Positions 1 through 10,435 of a DNA stretch of 64,000 nt are shown here, in pieces (the first letter of the stretch is position 1; each line of letters begins with the position of its first letter). The stretch comes from Streptohalobacillus salinus (GTDB taxonomy: Bacteria > Bacillota > Bacilli > Bacillales > Amphibacillaceae), in NCBI RefSeq assembly GCF_003201605.1, contig NZ_QJJR01000004.1, forward strand, positions 1-64,000, given 5' to 3'. The notes under the pieces are model-generated. The model made no database searches, was not told the origin of the DNA, and saw nothing but the letters and a program-made list of their open reading frames with translations. The translations under genes were made by a program, and so were the position numbers.

Positions 1-12
1 TTCCGTAGGAAG

Positions 13-43
13 AAAAAAGACTTATGCGATAGGCATAAGTCTT
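13..43 (-). terminator. Rho-independent terminator of the amidase gene
   Basis: An 11-bp perfect stem (arms 17-27 and 33-43) is followed, when read on the minus strand, by a T-run (complement of 13-18). It lies about 100 bases downstream of the amidase stop codon and fits the end of that transcript. Confidence 0.75.
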
Positions 44-145
44 ATACAACAAAGTTTTTATTTTTAATACTGTCTACTTGACACGTATCAGTTCATATTC
101 TGATGACGTCTTTTTAATGCCGTTGGGTTGCTTTTAAAAAAGTTT

Positions 146-1243
146 TTATCTAGAAAAGTATTTTTCAACACCATTGCTGATGCCTTCAGCTAGTTTATCT
201 TGGTAGCTACGTTGTAAGATTAAACGCTCCTCTTGAGTGTTGGATAAAAACCCAAGCTCAAGTAACAATCCTGGACGGCGATTATTACGTAAAACACTGT
301 AGTTCCCTGAAGCAACGCCCCGGTCATTCGCACCAGTCTCTGTTAGTATCGCTTGGTGAACATCGTTTGCTAACTCAATCCGCGACGCGTTTCGATAATA
401 AGTGTCGATGCCGTTAGCTGTCGGGTAACTGGGTTCAGAGTTGTAGTGTAAGCTTAAAAATAAATCAGCTTTCAAATAATTAGATAGCGTTGCGCGTGGT
501 GTTAATGGGTAATAAAAGTCGTCATCACGAGTCATGCGTATCGTTGCACCACGAGCTTCTAATTTGTTTTTTAGGTGATTTGCCGTAATAAGTGTATGAA
601 TGCTTTCGTATTCATCATCTAAACTAATCGCACCAACATCGATGCCTCCATGGCCGGGATCAATGACAATCGTCTTTCCTACGAATGGTGAAACACCGAT
701 CGGTTCGGTTTGCTTTAAATCGAGAATCGCTTGCTTAACGTAACCAACTTCTTCGTCGGTTTCAACGTGATACCATTCACCGTCTACTTGATCAATGACT
801 GTTACGTTCGTTTTCTTTTTGAGTTTTGCGATGCGCTCAGAGAAGACATCTGGTTCAGCCCGCAAATGAATTACGGCTAGTTCAACCGTTGTTTCATAAG
901 GGAAAGAGACGGAGTCACTCTTGGATGTTTCTATTACCGTATCGTCCGTACTTGAAGTTTCTTCATCAGGATTAGCTCCGTCATCACTGACTGAAAGAAC
1001 AAAATCTTGGTGGACCCAGCCGGTTGATCCTTGATAATTGATTTGGATCCAGCCGTCCTCCAGGTCTAACTGTTCAAAGGTATCACCTGTATTGACATGG
1101 CCAATCGGATCAAAGTTTGTCCCTGGGCCACTTCTTACCCGTAAGTCATCCGCATTAATTTTAATACTGTCTGCGGTGAGTACGAGTGGGGACATGAAAA
1201 GAATAAAAACGATAAGTATTACTAATGGCTTGATGTAGCGCAT
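146..1243 (-). CDS. Secreted SH3b-domain N-acetylmuramoyl-L-alanine amidase (YrvJ-like)
   Basis: Predicted exported cell-wall hydrolase cutting the amide bond between MurNAc and L-alanine. A hydrophobic N-terminal segment (about residues 7-23) looks like a signal peptide or anchor. Two bacterial SH3 domains follow (about 25-85 and 110-178), then an Amidase_3 domain (about 190-363) with the zinc motif IDPGHGG, a second histidine in LSLHYNS and the catalytic glutamate in LLLELGFLSN. The ATG is preceded by AAAAGGAG. In B. subtilis the related yrvJ also lies upstream of hisS. Family function is secure; the exact substrate is inferred. Confidence 0.88.
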   Translation of the reverse strand: MRYIKPLVILIVFILFMSPLVLTADSIKINADDLRVRSGPGTNFDPIGHVNTGDTFEQLDLEDGWIQINYQGSTGWVHQDFVLSVSDDGANPDEETSSTDDTVIETSKSDSVSFPYETTVELAVIHLRAEPDVFSERIAKLKKKTNVTVIDQVDGEWYHVETDEEVGYVKQAILDLKQTEPIGVSPFVGKTIVIDPGHGGIDVGAISLDDEYESIHTLITANHLKNKLEARGATIRMTRDDDFYYPLTPRATLSNYLKADLFLSLHYNSEPSYPTANGIDTYYRNASRIELANDVHQAILTETGANDRGVASGNYSVLRNNRRPGLLLELGFLSNTQEERLILQRSYQDKLAEGISNGVEKYFSR

Positions 1244-1289
1244 ATGTGAGTGCTCCTTTTAGCGTGCTTTTGAATGATTGGATATGTTC

Positions 1290-1319
1290 ATGATACTCAA
1301 TGTTGACACCAAAAGTCAA
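1290..1319 (-). promoter_or_regulatory. Candidate sigma-A promoter of the amidase gene
   Basis: On the minus strand TTGACT (complement of 1314-1319) is 18 bases from TATCAT (complement of 1290-1295), about 45 bases upstream of the amidase start codon. Confidence 0.5.
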
Positions 1320-1367
1320 AGACTATCGATCAATCAGACCATATTGAAAAAAAGTCTCGATTGCTAC

Positions 1368-1396
1368 TTGACATTAAGTCTGTTAATCAGTAATAT
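1368..1396 (+). promoter_or_regulatory. Sigma-A promoter of the hisS-aspS operon
   Basis: TTGACA at 1368-1373, a 17-base spacer and TAATAT at 1391-1396 place the transcript start near 1403, just before the T-box leader. Confidence 0.8.
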
Positions 1397-1402
1397 TATA
1401 AA

Positions 1403-1668
1403 CAATTCTAACAATTTGATCGTGTCAAACTGATGAAGAGAAAAGTAGTTAAAAGAAGCGAATGAAGAGAGGAGATCTCCTAGGCTGTAAAGATCTCTAT
1501 GGCGCATTTTAATGAAAGACATCTCCGAGGTGCTATATTGAAGCGTATGTGTAAATATAGCCGCTAGCAGGCGTTATTGTGTAAAGTGGAGGATAAGGCT
1601 TGTTTATCCTCAACTAGGGTGGCAACACGGGTAATCGCTCGTCCCTTTTCAGGGAGGCGTTTTTTTTA
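1403..1668 (+). promoter_or_regulatory. T-box leader of hisS-aspS, aspartate (GAC) specifier
   Basis: The leader contains the T-box core AGGGTGGCAACACGGG (about 1616-1632) and a terminator (stem about 1636-1660 followed by a T-run). It also has a stem III hairpin (AGGATAA / TTATCCT) and stem I arms GGAGAT (1471-1476) with ATCTCC (1521-1526). The specifier region reads GAAA-GAC-A at 1514-1521, the same context as the GAAA-GGC-A specifier of the B. subtilis glyQS leader. GAC at 1518-1520 is an Asp codon, so uncharged tRNA-Asp should induce both synthetase genes even though hisS is first. The T-box is certain; the specifier call is an inference from alignment by eye. Confidence 0.9.
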
Positions 1669-1709
1669 TGTCTAAATTGTAAAAATATAACATAACAGGG
1701 GGATTTACT

Positions 1710-2975
1710 ATGATTCGATTACCGAGAGGTACACAAGATATTTTGCCAGGAGATTCAGAGAAGTGGCAATATGTTGAACAAGTGTTTGTTGATCTATGTC
1801 GACGTTATAATTATCAAGAAATTCGCACGCCAATTTTTGAACACACCGAATTATTTGAACGTGGTGTCGGTGATACAACGGACATTGTTCAAAAGGAGAT
1901 GTATACATTTACTGACCGTGGTGATCGGAGTCTAACACTACGTCCAGAAGGAACTGCTTCTGTTGTGCGGGCCTTTGTTCAAAATAAACTATTTGGTTCA
2001 AATCAACAGCCGCAAAAATTATTCTATAATGGACCGATGTTTCGCTACGAACGTCCGCAACAAGGACGGATGCGTCAATTTGTCCAACTGGGTATTGAAG
2101 CACTCGGTAGCAAAGATCCAGCTATTGATGCCGAAGTCATTAGCTTAGCAATAAATTTTTATCAAAGTTTAGGTTTAAAATCTTTACGCTTAGTGATTAA
2201 TACATTAGGCGATAAAGAGAGTCGTGAACAGCATCGTCAAGCGTTAGTTAATCACTTTCATCCCTATCGGGAAGAACTTTGTCAAGATTGTCAACTGCGT
2301 TTAGATAAGAACCCAATGCGTGTACTAGACTGTAAAAAGGATAAAGAGCATCCTGCAATGCAGACTGCACCAAAAATTTTAGACTACTTAACACCTGAAG
2401 CGAAAGATTATTTTGAGAAAGTGACAGCGTATCTTGATGCGGTTGGTGTTGAGTATGTGATTGATAGCAACCTCGTGCGTGGTTTAGATTATTATAACCA
2501 TACTGCATTCGAGATTATGAGCGCTGCTAGTGGTTTTGGATCGATTACGACACTTTCAGGTGGTGGTCGATATAACGGACTTGTAGAAGACCTCGGGGGG
2601 CCAGAGACAGCGGGGATCGGTTTTGCATTGAGTGTCGAACGCTTGCTGATGGCTTTAGAGGCAGAAGACGTAGAATTACCACTAGAACAATCATTAGATG
2701 CGTATGTTGTTGCGATTGGTGAAAAAGCCGAAGCGAAGGCTTTTGAAATCACACAAACATTACGCACAAATGGTTTAAAAGCAGATAAAGATTACCTTAA
2801 GAAAAAAATTAAGGCGCAATTTAAAGCAGCTGATCGTAATCAAGCAGCCTATGTTATTGTGATTGGTGAAAATGAATTAACGAATGGTCAAGTTTCGATT
2901 AAAACAATGACCACGGGCGAGCAGGAAAATATCGCATTTGATCAAATCGTATCATATATCAAACAAAAGGGTTAA
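1710..2975 (+). CDS. hisS: Histidyl-tRNA synthetase
   Basis: Class II synthetase that charges tRNA-His in the cytoplasm. The 421-residue length is standard. Visible motifs are RPEGTAS (motif 2 region), the histidine-binding [19 protein letters not shown], motif 3 [11 protein letters not shown] and a C-terminal anticodon-binding domain (about 325-420). ATG at 1710 follows an AGGGGGA ribosome site. It is co-transcribed with aspS 18 bases downstream and preceded by the T-box leader. Confidence 0.97.
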   Translation: MIRLPRGTQDILPGDSEKWQYVEQVFVDLCRRYNYQEIRTPIFEHTELFERGVGDTTDIVQKEMYTFTDRGDRSLTLRPEGTASVVRAFVQNKLFGSNQQPQKLFYNGPMFRYERPQQGRMRQFVQLGIEALGSKDPAIDAEVISLAINFYQSLGLKSLRLVINTLGDKESREQHRQALVNHFHPYREELCQDCQLRLDKNPMRVLDCKKDKEHPAMQTAPKILDYLTPEAKDYFEKVTAYLDAVGVEYVIDSNLVRGLDYYNHTAFEIMSAASGFGSITTLSGGGRYNGLVEDLGGPETAGIGFALSVERLLMALEAEDVELPLEQSLDAYVVAIGEKAEAKAFEITQTLRTNGLKADKDYLKKKIKAQFKAADRNQAAYVIVIGENELTNGQVSIKTMTTGEQENIAFDQIVSYIKQKG

Positions 2976-2993
2976 GAAGAGGGGATGAGTGTA

Positions 2994-4769
2994 ATGGAAA
3001 GAACCAGGCAGCTTGCAGGTACAATTAGAGAATCAGATGTTGAACGTGCAGTTATATTAAAGGGGTGGGTGCAAAAACGCCGTGACTTAGGTGGACTAAT
3101 TTTCATTGATTTACGTGACCGTTCTGGCGTTGTCCAAACTGTATTTTCACCAGCACAAAGTGAAGATGCATTAAAAATTGCTGAATCGATTCGTAGTGAA
3201 TATGTTGTTGAAATACATGGTCAAGTTGTTAAACGTCAGGCAGGTACTGTTAATGATAAAATGGACACGGGTACGATAGAAGTACTTGTTAGTGACGTCA
3301 CGATACTTAACGAAGCAAAAAACCCGCCGTTTACTGTTCTTGATGGTGCAGAGATTTCTGAGGATGTGCGCTTGAAATATCGTTACCTTGATTTACGTCG
3401 TGAATCAATGCAAGAAACATTTAAACTAAGACACAAAGCATCACAAGTTATGCGTCAATTTTTAAATGACGAAGGGTATTTAGAAATGGAAACGCCGATG
3501 TTAACGAAATCAACACCAGAAGGCGCAAGAGACTATTTGGTTCCTTCACGCGTTCATGAAGGTCATTTTTATGCCTTGCCGCAGTCTCCACAATTATTTA
3601 AACAATTAATTATGGTGTCCGGCTTTGAACGTTACTTTCAGTTTGCTCGTTGTTTCCGTGATGAGGACTTACGCGCTGATCGTCAGCCCGAATTTACCCA
3701 AATTGATATTGAAACGTCATTTATGACTAGCGATGAAATCATGGCTATGACTGAACAAATGATGGTCAAACTGATGAAAGAAGTGAAAGGTGTCGATATT
3801 GAAACGCCTTTACCACGCATTTCTTACGATGATGCGATGAATCGGTTTGGATCTGATAAACCAGATACACGTTTCGGATTAGAATTGGTTGATTTATCAG
3901 AACTTGTTAAAGATGCTGGATTTAAAGTCTTTAGTGATGCGGTTGAGGGTGGTGGTAAAGTCAGTGCAATTAATGTTAGCCAACAAGCTGCTGCCTTTTC
4001 ACGAAAAGATATTGATAAACTAACCGAATTCGTAAAAATTTACGGCGCGAAAGGCTTGGCATGGCTTAAAGTTGAAGATGAAGGGATTAAAGGTCCAATC
4101 GCTAAATTCTTCACTGAAGCAGCAAGTAATGCAATTGTGCAATCGATGGACGCAAAACCAGGTGATTTACTTGTGTTTGTTGCTGATAAAACCCAAGTGG
4201 TTCATGATAGTTTAGGTGCATTGCGTCAGAAGTTAGCAAAGGAGCTTGATTTAATTGATCAAAGCCTATTTAATTTCTTATGGGTTACGGACTGGCCATT
4301 GTTAGAGTATGACGAAGACCATGGGCGTTACTTTGCAGCACACCATCCGTTTACATTACCTGTAGAAGAAGATTTAGAAAAATTAACATCAGATCCTGCT
4401 AACGTCAAAGCAGCAGCTTATGATATTGTTTTAAATGGATTTGAACTTGGTGGTGGTTCACTGCGTATTTATAAAAAAGAATTACAAGAACGCATGTTTG
4501 AAGTGTTAGGCTTCACTAAAGAAGAAGCTCAGGAACAGTTTGAGTTCTTAATGCAAGCTCTTGAATACGGGGCGCCACCACACGGTGGGATTGCACTAGG
4601 TTTTGATCGCTTAGTGATGTTATTGGCAGGGAAAACAAACCTTAGAGACACGATTCTCTTCCCTAAAACAGCGTCAGCATCAGACCCTCTAACGAATGCA
4701 CCAGGTACGGTCAGTGAAGCACAACTTGATGAATTACATTTACAACTGAAGAAAAGTAAAGGCATGTAA
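2994..4769 (+). CDS. aspS: Aspartyl-tRNA synthetase
   Basis: Class IIb bacterial-type aspartyl-tRNA synthetase, 591 residues. It has an N-terminal OB anticodon-binding domain (about 1-110), the catalytic motif 2 [16 protein letters not shown], the bacteria-specific GAD insertion (about 290-410) and motif 3 [10 protein letters not shown] near the C terminus. I chose ATG 2994 over ATG 2985 because the ribosome site AAGAGGGG ends at 2984, leaving a 9-base spacing, and because the protein then starts MERT like relatives. Regulation is through the shared T-box. Confidence 0.96.
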   Translation: MERTRQLAGTIRESDVERAVILKGWVQKRRDLGGLIFIDLRDRSGVVQTVFSPAQSEDALKIAESIRSEYVVEIHGQVVKRQAGTVNDKMDTGTIEVLVSDVTILNEAKNPPFTVLDGAEISEDVRLKYRYLDLRRESMQETFKLRHKASQVMRQFLNDEGYLEMETPMLTKSTPEGARDYLVPSRVHEGHFYALPQSPQLFKQLIMVSGFERYFQFARCFRDEDLRADRQPEFTQIDIETSFMTSDEIMAMTEQMMVKLMKEVKGVDIETPLPRISYDDAMNRFGSDKPDTRFGLELVDLSELVKDAGFKVFSDAVEGGGKVSAINVSQQAAAFSRKDIDKLTEFVKIYGAKGLAWLKVEDEGIKGPIAKFFTEAASNAIVQSMDAKPGDLLVFVADKTQVVHDSLGALRQKLAKELDLIDQSLFNFLWVTDWPLLEYDEDHGRYFAAHHPFTLPVEEDLEKLTSDPANVKAAAYDIVLNGFELGGGSLRIYKKELQERMFEVLGFTKEEAQEQFEFLMQALEYGAPPHGGIALGFDRLVMLLAGKTNLRDTILFPKTASASDPLTNAPGTVSEAQLDELHLQLKKSKGM

Positions 4770-4785
4770 CCCCTTTCAAAAATGG

Positions 4786-4814
4786 TTGCAGGTTTTGATG
4801 AGATATGCTATTAT
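4786..4814 (+). promoter_or_regulatory. Sigma-A promoter of 6S RNA
   Basis: TTGCAG (4786-4791), a 17-base spacer and TATTAT (4809-4814) with an extended TGC just upstream. Transcription should start near 4820, at the base of the 6S fold. Confidence 0.7.
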
Positions 4815-4820
4815 AAGTGT

Positions 4821-5057
4821 ACAAGTTAATCCTGATGTGTCCGTTGATAATTATTAATGTTTTGACCGAACATTTTAAAGTCGGGAGCCTGTGTTTCCTT
4901 GCAGATTACATGCCCCATTCGTTGAGGACGTAAAAACCAAGGGGCAGGGCACCCACCTGCCTAGAGCGGGATCAAAACTTTCTATTTAGACGGCACGATC
5001 GGGATTACTTAACACATTGCTAAACAAACCCTTACTCATGCGAGTGAGGGTTTTTTC
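4821..5057 (+). ncRNA. ssrS: 6S RNA (6S-1/BsrA type) with its terminator
   Basis: 6S RNA binds the housekeeping RNA polymerase holoenzyme and mimics an open promoter. The assignment rests on position (directly behind aspS, as B. subtilis bsrA) and on a closing stem between GATGTGTC near 4834 and ACACATTG near 5012. The central block (4925-4985) is rich in GGGGCAGGGCACCC-type sequence as I remember it for Bacillus 6S-1. A dedicated promoter precedes it. The terminator hairpin at 5028-5050 ends in TTTTTT. Exact ends are estimates. Confidence 0.85.
5028..5056 (+). terminator. Rho-independent terminator of 6S RNA
   Basis: ACCCTTACTC and GAGTGAGGGT pair around a short loop, followed by TTTTTT (5051-5056). 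The group IIC intron relic starts 3 bases after the T-run. Confidence 0.88.
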
Positions 5058-5058
5058 T

Positions 5059-5282
5059 GTGTGTCCGGCAGGGGCGAACAGTCGTAAAGGATATTGGCGT
5101 CTTTCTAAAAGTCCTATATGACACAGAAACCTTTGGAACGCCTTCTGGCGTTCCAAAGGTCTTAAAAGTCTGCATAATCGGTATGAAACTTTGCGTCAGC
5201 TATCTTAATTGAACCGCCATATACCGAGCGGTACGTACGGTGGTGTAGGCGGACGGGAGCTAGTCACTCCCTCCTACTCGAT
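5059..5282 (+). mobile_element. Deleted group IIC intron relic (ORF-less) behind the 6S RNA terminator
   Basis: The left end GTGTGTCCGGCAGGGG (5059-5074) matches the 5' end of the Oceanobacillus iheyensis group IIC intron as I recall it (GUGUGCCCGGCAUGGG). The right part is a near-complete domain V (GAACCGCC at 5211-5218, then a stem ending GTACGTACGGTGGTG) and domain VI ending CCTCCTACTCGAT at 5282. Only 224 nt remain, so most of domains I-IV and the reverse-transcriptase/maturase gene are gone. Splicing is not expected. A 14-bp perfect hairpin (5129-5160) occupies the middle. Group IIC introns are known to insert just after terminator hairpins, and this one does. Confidence 0.85.
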
Positions 5283-5515
5283 TGATCATTGTTAAGTCAG
5301 TTTAATCAGTTATTTCAAGTCTTTAACAGACACGATTTCATGCACTCAAGCTGTAGAAATAAAACAGTAAAGACAAGGAACCGAAAGGCTGTAGACTAAT
5401 CCTTATGTTAAGTGTATAAGGTCAAGAAACCAGTAACTCATAATACTCGATACTGTCGTTGTTTTTCTGTATGCCACCCCTTTCGGTTGCGAGCAGCTAT
5501 GCGTTTTGTGAAGAC
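5283..5515. other. Intergenic stretch between the intron relic and rarA
   Basis: No coding region is visible. The only structure I found is a 10-bp inverted repeat, AACCGAAAGG (about 5379-5388) with CCTTTCGGTT (about 5479-5488). In B. subtilis tcdA (yrvM) lies between 6S RNA and rarA; I see no trace of it here. Confidence 0.5.
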
Positions 5516-6787
5516 TTAATCTTGTCTTTCAATAAATGTGTACATTTGCTTTAAAGCGCGCTCAAATTTCCCTGTTTCTAATGGTTGGTAATATTTTTTT
5601 TGCTTGATTTTATCAGGTAAATATTGCTGCTTCACCCAAGCGTTTTGATAGTTGTGTGGGTATTTATAAGTCGTCCCTCGCCCTAGCTTCTCAGCACCCT
5701 TGTAGTGACTATCTTTTAGGTGAATTGGAACTTCACCCGTGTCAGTCTTACGAATATCTGTTAAAGCTGCATCAATGCCTTTATAGGCTGAATTAGATTT
5801 TGGTGACAAACATAGTTCTACGAGTGCAACGGCAAGTGGAATGCGCGCTTCTGGGAAACCAACGCGCTCAGCCGCTTCAATTGCAGCTAGTGTCCGAGGT
5901 GCTGCTTGTGGATTAGCAAGACCAATATCTTCGTAGGCAATAATCAGCATTCGTCGCCCAATGCTTTCTAAGTCACCCGCTTCAATTAATCGGGCAAGGT
6001 AATGCAAACCAGCATTGACATCTGATCCGCGGATTGATTTCTGAAAGGCAGACAAGACATCATAGTGAAGATCACCATCTTTGTCATGTGTGAAGCTTTT
6101 CTTTTGCATGCATTGTTCAGCAACTGTTAAATCAACCTGTGTCAGTCCATCAGCATCGGGTGCAGTTGAATACGCAGCAAGCTCTAGGCCGTTTAAAGCT
6201 GCGCGCAAATCTCCACGAGAAGATGTTGCGAAATGATCAATCGCTTCATCCGTAATCTGAATGTCGAGCTGTCCTAATCCCTTTTTTTGATCAGCAATCG
6301 CCCGGTGTAAAGCTATTTTCACATCTTCTTCTGTGAGGGATTCTAGTTCAAACAAATGGACACGACTTCGGATGGCCGGGTTAATTGAGTGATACGGATT
6401 ACTTGTTGTACAGCCAATTAAAGTAATGATGTTGCTTTCTAAATGCGGTAATAAAAAATCTTGTTTTGCTTTATCTAAACGATGAACTTCATCCATAATT
6501 ATGACTAACGTGCCAGAAAACTTTGCTTCTTCGACGGCAATTTCCATATCTTTCTTCTTATCAATCACAGCATTTAACACTTTGTATCGTAACCCTAACG
6601 TTTCACAGATCGCGATTGCCATCGATGTTTTACCGGTACCAGGAGGACCGAATAGAATCATTGAGCTAAGCCGCTTGGCATCAATCATTCGATGAATCAT
6701 CTTATTTTCCCCAACCAAATGACTCTGTCCTAGAACATCTTCAATATGTGTCGGACGCATCCGATAGGCTAAAGGTTGTTGTGCCAT
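5516..6787 (-). CDS. rarA: Replication-associated recombination protein A (MgsA/WHIP family AAA+ ATPase)
   Basis: Clamp-loader-like ATPase acting at stalled replication forks. The 423 residues contain Walker A GPPGTGKTS (47-55), Walker B IIMDE (96-100), a sensor region (GCTTSNPY) and the C-terminal MgsA tetramerisation domain (about 255-420, including SAYKGIDAAL and PIHLKD). The ATG follows AAGGAGG. It is divergent from cymR and in the same relative place as B. subtilis yrvN. No clear terminator was found downstream. Confidence 0.94.
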   Translation of the reverse strand: MAQQPLAYRMRPTHIEDVLGQSHLVGENKMIHRMIDAKRLSSMILFGPPGTGKTSMAIAICETLGLRYKVLNAVIDKKKDMEIAVEEAKFSGTLVIIMDEVHRLDKAKQDFLLPHLESNIITLIGCTTSNPYHSINPAIRSRVHLFELESLTEEDVKIALHRAIADQKKGLGQLDIQITDEAIDHFATSSRGDLRAALNGLELAAYSTAPDADGLTQVDLTVAEQCMQKKSFTHDKDGDLHYDVLSAFQKSIRGSDVNAGLHYLARLIEAGDLESIGRRMLIIAYEDIGLANPQAAPRTLAAIEAAERVGFPEARIPLAVALVELCLSPKSNSAYKGIDAALTDIRKTDTGEVPIHLKDSHYKGAEKLGRGTTYKYPHNYQNAWVKQQYLPDKIKQKKYYQPLETGKFERALKQMYTFIERQD

Positions 6788-6946
6788 TAAAATTCCTCCT
6801 TCTTGCTAAAATTGCTAAAGGTGTTTACTTGACGAATCTTTTAGCTTTCATATAAAATATACTACATTTGCAATGAACATTATAGCAATTAGACTGTCCA
6901 TGGATAGGTTGAAGCAATTCACCTACAAGACCACTAGTCTTCATGC

Positions 6947-6952
6947 TATAAT
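6947..6952 (+). promoter_or_regulatory. Extended -10 element of the cymR promoter
   Basis: TATAAT at 6947-6952 is preceded by TGC, an extended -10. No good -35 is visible 17 bases upstream. It probably drives cymR and the desulfurase-mnmA genes that follow. Confidence 0.5.
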
Positions 6953-7017
6953 GGTACGTATTCGGGTAAGAATTATATTAATTAATAATGACAAATATAA
7001 CATAGGAGTGGCGTATC

Positions 7018-7437
7018 GTGAAAATTTCAACAAAAGGACGTTATGGATTAACAGTGATGATTCAATTGGCAAAGCATGTCGGTGAAGGCCCACTTTCATT
7101 AAAACGGATAGCTAAGGAACACGATTTATCGGAGCACTATTTAGAACAACTTGTACCCCCACTGAGAAATTCGGGACTTGTTAAGAGTGTGCGCGGCGCA
7201 TACGGTGGCTATGTTTTAGCAAAGCCTGCCAATGAAATCACTGCGGGTGATATTATTCGTATTTTAGAAGGGCCGATTACACCGGTTGAAGGCATTGAAG
7301 ATGAAGAACCTGCCAAACAACATTTATGGATTCAAATTCGAGATGCAGTGAAGCATGTGTTAGATACGACAACATTAGATGATTTAGCCAATTATGAAAC
7401 AAATCAAGAAAATGAACCGTATATGTTTTACATCTAA
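7018..7437 (+). CDS. cymR: Rrf2-family cysteine metabolism repressor
   Basis: 139-residue winged-helix regulator closely resembling B. subtilis CymR from MKISTKGRYGLT to the C-terminal YMFYI. In B. subtilis CymR works with CysK to repress sulfur-uptake and cysteine genes. The protein has no cysteine, so it is not an Fe-S IscR-type sensor. GTG 7018 is chosen because TAGGAG lies 10 bases upstream. It lies immediately upstream of a cysteine desulfurase and mnmA, linking sulfur sensing to tRNA thiolation. Confidence 0.93.
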   Translation: MKISTKGRYGLTVMIQLAKHVGEGPLSLKRIAKEHDLSEHYLEQLVPPLRNSGLVKSVRGAYGGYVLAKPANEITAGDIIRILEGPITPVEGIEDEEPAKQHLWIQIRDAVKHVLDTTTLDDLANYETNQENEPYMFYI

Positions 7438-7470
7438 AGCATTTTGAGGTACGGAAGGGGGATAAGAACG

Positions 7471-8622
7471 ATGAATGGAATCTATTTGGATCATGCAGCC
7501 ACTACACCAATCCATCCTGAAGTGGTAGCAACAATGGCCACATTTTTAGCAACGGACTTTGGCAATCCGTCAAGCATCCATAGCGCAGGTCGACAGGCGC
7601 GACACCGTTTAGATGACAGTCGTCGACAAATCGCTAAAACAATAGGTGCCAATGAAAAGGAATTAATTTTCACAAGCGGTGGCACTGAAGCTGATAATTT
7701 AGCAATCATTGGGACAGCGTTACAACAGCAAACATTTGGTAAACATATTATCACAACACAGATTGAACACGCTGCGATTCTTGATGCCTGTAAGTATTTA
7801 GAGAGCATCGGCTTTGAGGTGACTTATTTACCGGTTAATAAGGATGGTATTGTCAGTGTCGACGCACTTGTTGATGCGTTGAGACCTGACACCATTTTAG
7901 TTTCGGTTATGATGATTAATAATGAAGTTGGCTCAATCCAACCCATTCAGGCAATTGGTGAGCGGTTGCTGTCACATCCTTGTTGTTTTCATACCGATGC
8001 TGTGCAGGCCTACGGCATTACGGATATTGATGTAAATGCTTTGCAGGTCGACTTATTATCGATTACAGCACATAAAATAAACGGACCTAAAGGGATTGGT
8101 TTGCTTTATAAACGTGAGCAAGTCAAAATTAAACAACGCCAATTTGGCGGGTCTCAAGAACGTTTAAAACGACCTGGTACCGAAAACATGCCAGGGATTA
8201 TCGGCTTTGAAAAGGCTGCCGTGATGGTTTACGGTAAAGAAAACGAACGGTCCAGCTATTATCACCAATTAAAAGCATTAATGATTTCATTATTGGATGA
8301 AGCGGCAATCGATTTTACCGTCAATGGTGCGGTCACCTTAACAACGCCACTGATTTTAAATATTAGCTTTAAGGGAACAAAAGTCGAACAGTTACTAATG
8401 AATTTAGATTTAGCTGGTGTGTATGTATCGAGTGGAAGCGCCTGTACCGCAGGTTCAATTGAGGCATCACATGTATTAACGGCAATGTTTGGGGAAAAAC
8501 ATGAGCGGACCACTAGTGCAGTACGGTTTAGTTTTGGGTATGACATTGATGAAGCAGCAATCAAAGAGACAGTACGACGAGTGACTGAAGTGGTGAAGCG
8601 ACTTCGGACACTCAACGAGTAG
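7471..8622 (+). CDS. Cysteine desulfurase (YrvO-like, partner of MnmA)
   Basis: PLP-dependent NifS/IscS-class enzyme taking sulfur from cysteine. It has the N-terminal LDHAATTP, the PLP lysine in ITAHKINGPKG and the active-site cysteine in SSGSACTAGS. ATG 7471 follows GGAAGGGGGAT; an upstream in-frame TTG at 7444 lacks a ribosome site. The length of 383 residues is typical. It sits 12 bases before mnmA, and in Bacillus the YrvO-MnmA pair supplies sulfur for 2-thiouridine at tRNA position 34. A general Fe-S role cannot be excluded. Confidence 0.92.
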   Translation: MNGIYLDHAATTPIHPEVVATMATFLATDFGNPSSIHSAGRQARHRLDDSRRQIAKTIGANEKELIFTSGGTEADNLAIIGTALQQQTFGKHIITTQIEHAAILDACKYLESIGFEVTYLPVNKDGIVSVDALVDALRPDTILVSVMMINNEVGSIQPIQAIGERLLSHPCCFHTDAVQAYGITDIDVNALQVDLLSITAHKINGPKGIGLLYKREQVKIKQRQFGGSQERLKRPGTENMPGIIGFEKAAVMVYGKENERSSYYHQLKALMISLLDEAAIDFTVNGAVTLTTPLILNISFKGTKVEQLLMNLDLAGVYVSSGSACTAGSIEASHVLTAMFGEKHERTTSAVRFSFGYDIDEAAIKETVRRVTEVVKRLRTLNE

Positions 8623-9744
<1,122 letters not shown>

Positions 9745-9760
9745 GACAAGGGAGGACGTT

Positions 9761-10423
9761 ATGACATTTATTGAACAAGGCATTGCCCATATGAAAAAAG
9801 ATGAGCTTGAAGAGGCGGCAACAGCCTTTAATCAAGCCATTGAAACGGAACCAAACAACCCGGCAGGGTATATCAACTTTGGGAATCTCTTGGTACACAT
9901 GAAAGATTACCAGCGAGCCGAACGATTTTTTATGCGTGCATTAGTGAAAGATTCTAACGCCGCCACCGCTTATTATGGACTAGGCAACCTCTATTTTGAA
10001 TCAGAACAATATAAACGCGCCATCGAACATTATCAACAGGCACGAACACTCGGTTTAGATGAAGCGGATGTACACTTTATGATTGGGCTAAGTCACTTAA
10101 ATCGTCACGATTCTACCCGTGCACTACCGTTTATGATGCGCGCGAAAGAACTAGCACCAACCGATCAAGATATTTTAATGCAATATGGTATTTTACTAGC
10201 CGAAACAGGTGAATATAAAGAAGCGTTGCAACAATTTCAGGCGGTATTAAACACGGATCATTTTCATAGTGATGCACGTTATAATCTTGCCTTAGCATAC
10301 TTGTATTTAGAAGAAACCGATCAAGCAATCAAAGAATTGGATCAAACGATCGCCATTGATCCAGAACATGTCCTTGCCAAGCAAACAAAAGCACAAATTA
10401 ATCAAATACTCGATCAAAATTAA
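9761..10423 (+). CDS. Tetratricopeptide repeat protein (YrrB-like)
   Basis: 220-residue soluble protein made of about six TPR units, such as the segments starting at AYYGLGNLY and ARYNLALAYLYL. No signal peptide or catalytic domain is visible. It lies between mnmA and recD2, exactly as B. subtilis yrrB. TPR proteins usually mediate protein-protein contacts; the partner here is unknown. Confidence 0.88.
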   Translation: MTFIEQGIAHMKKDELEEAATAFNQAIETEPNNPAGYINFGNLLVHMKDYQRAERFFMRALVKDSNAATAYYGLGNLYFESEQYKRAIEHYQQARTLGLDEADVHFMIGLSHLNRHDSTRALPFMMRAKELAPTDQDILMQYGILLAETGEYKEALQQFQAVLNTDHFHSDARYNLALAYLYLEETDQAIKELDQTIAIDPEHVLAKQTKAQINQILDQN

Positions 10424-10435
10424 GGAGTTAGGCTA

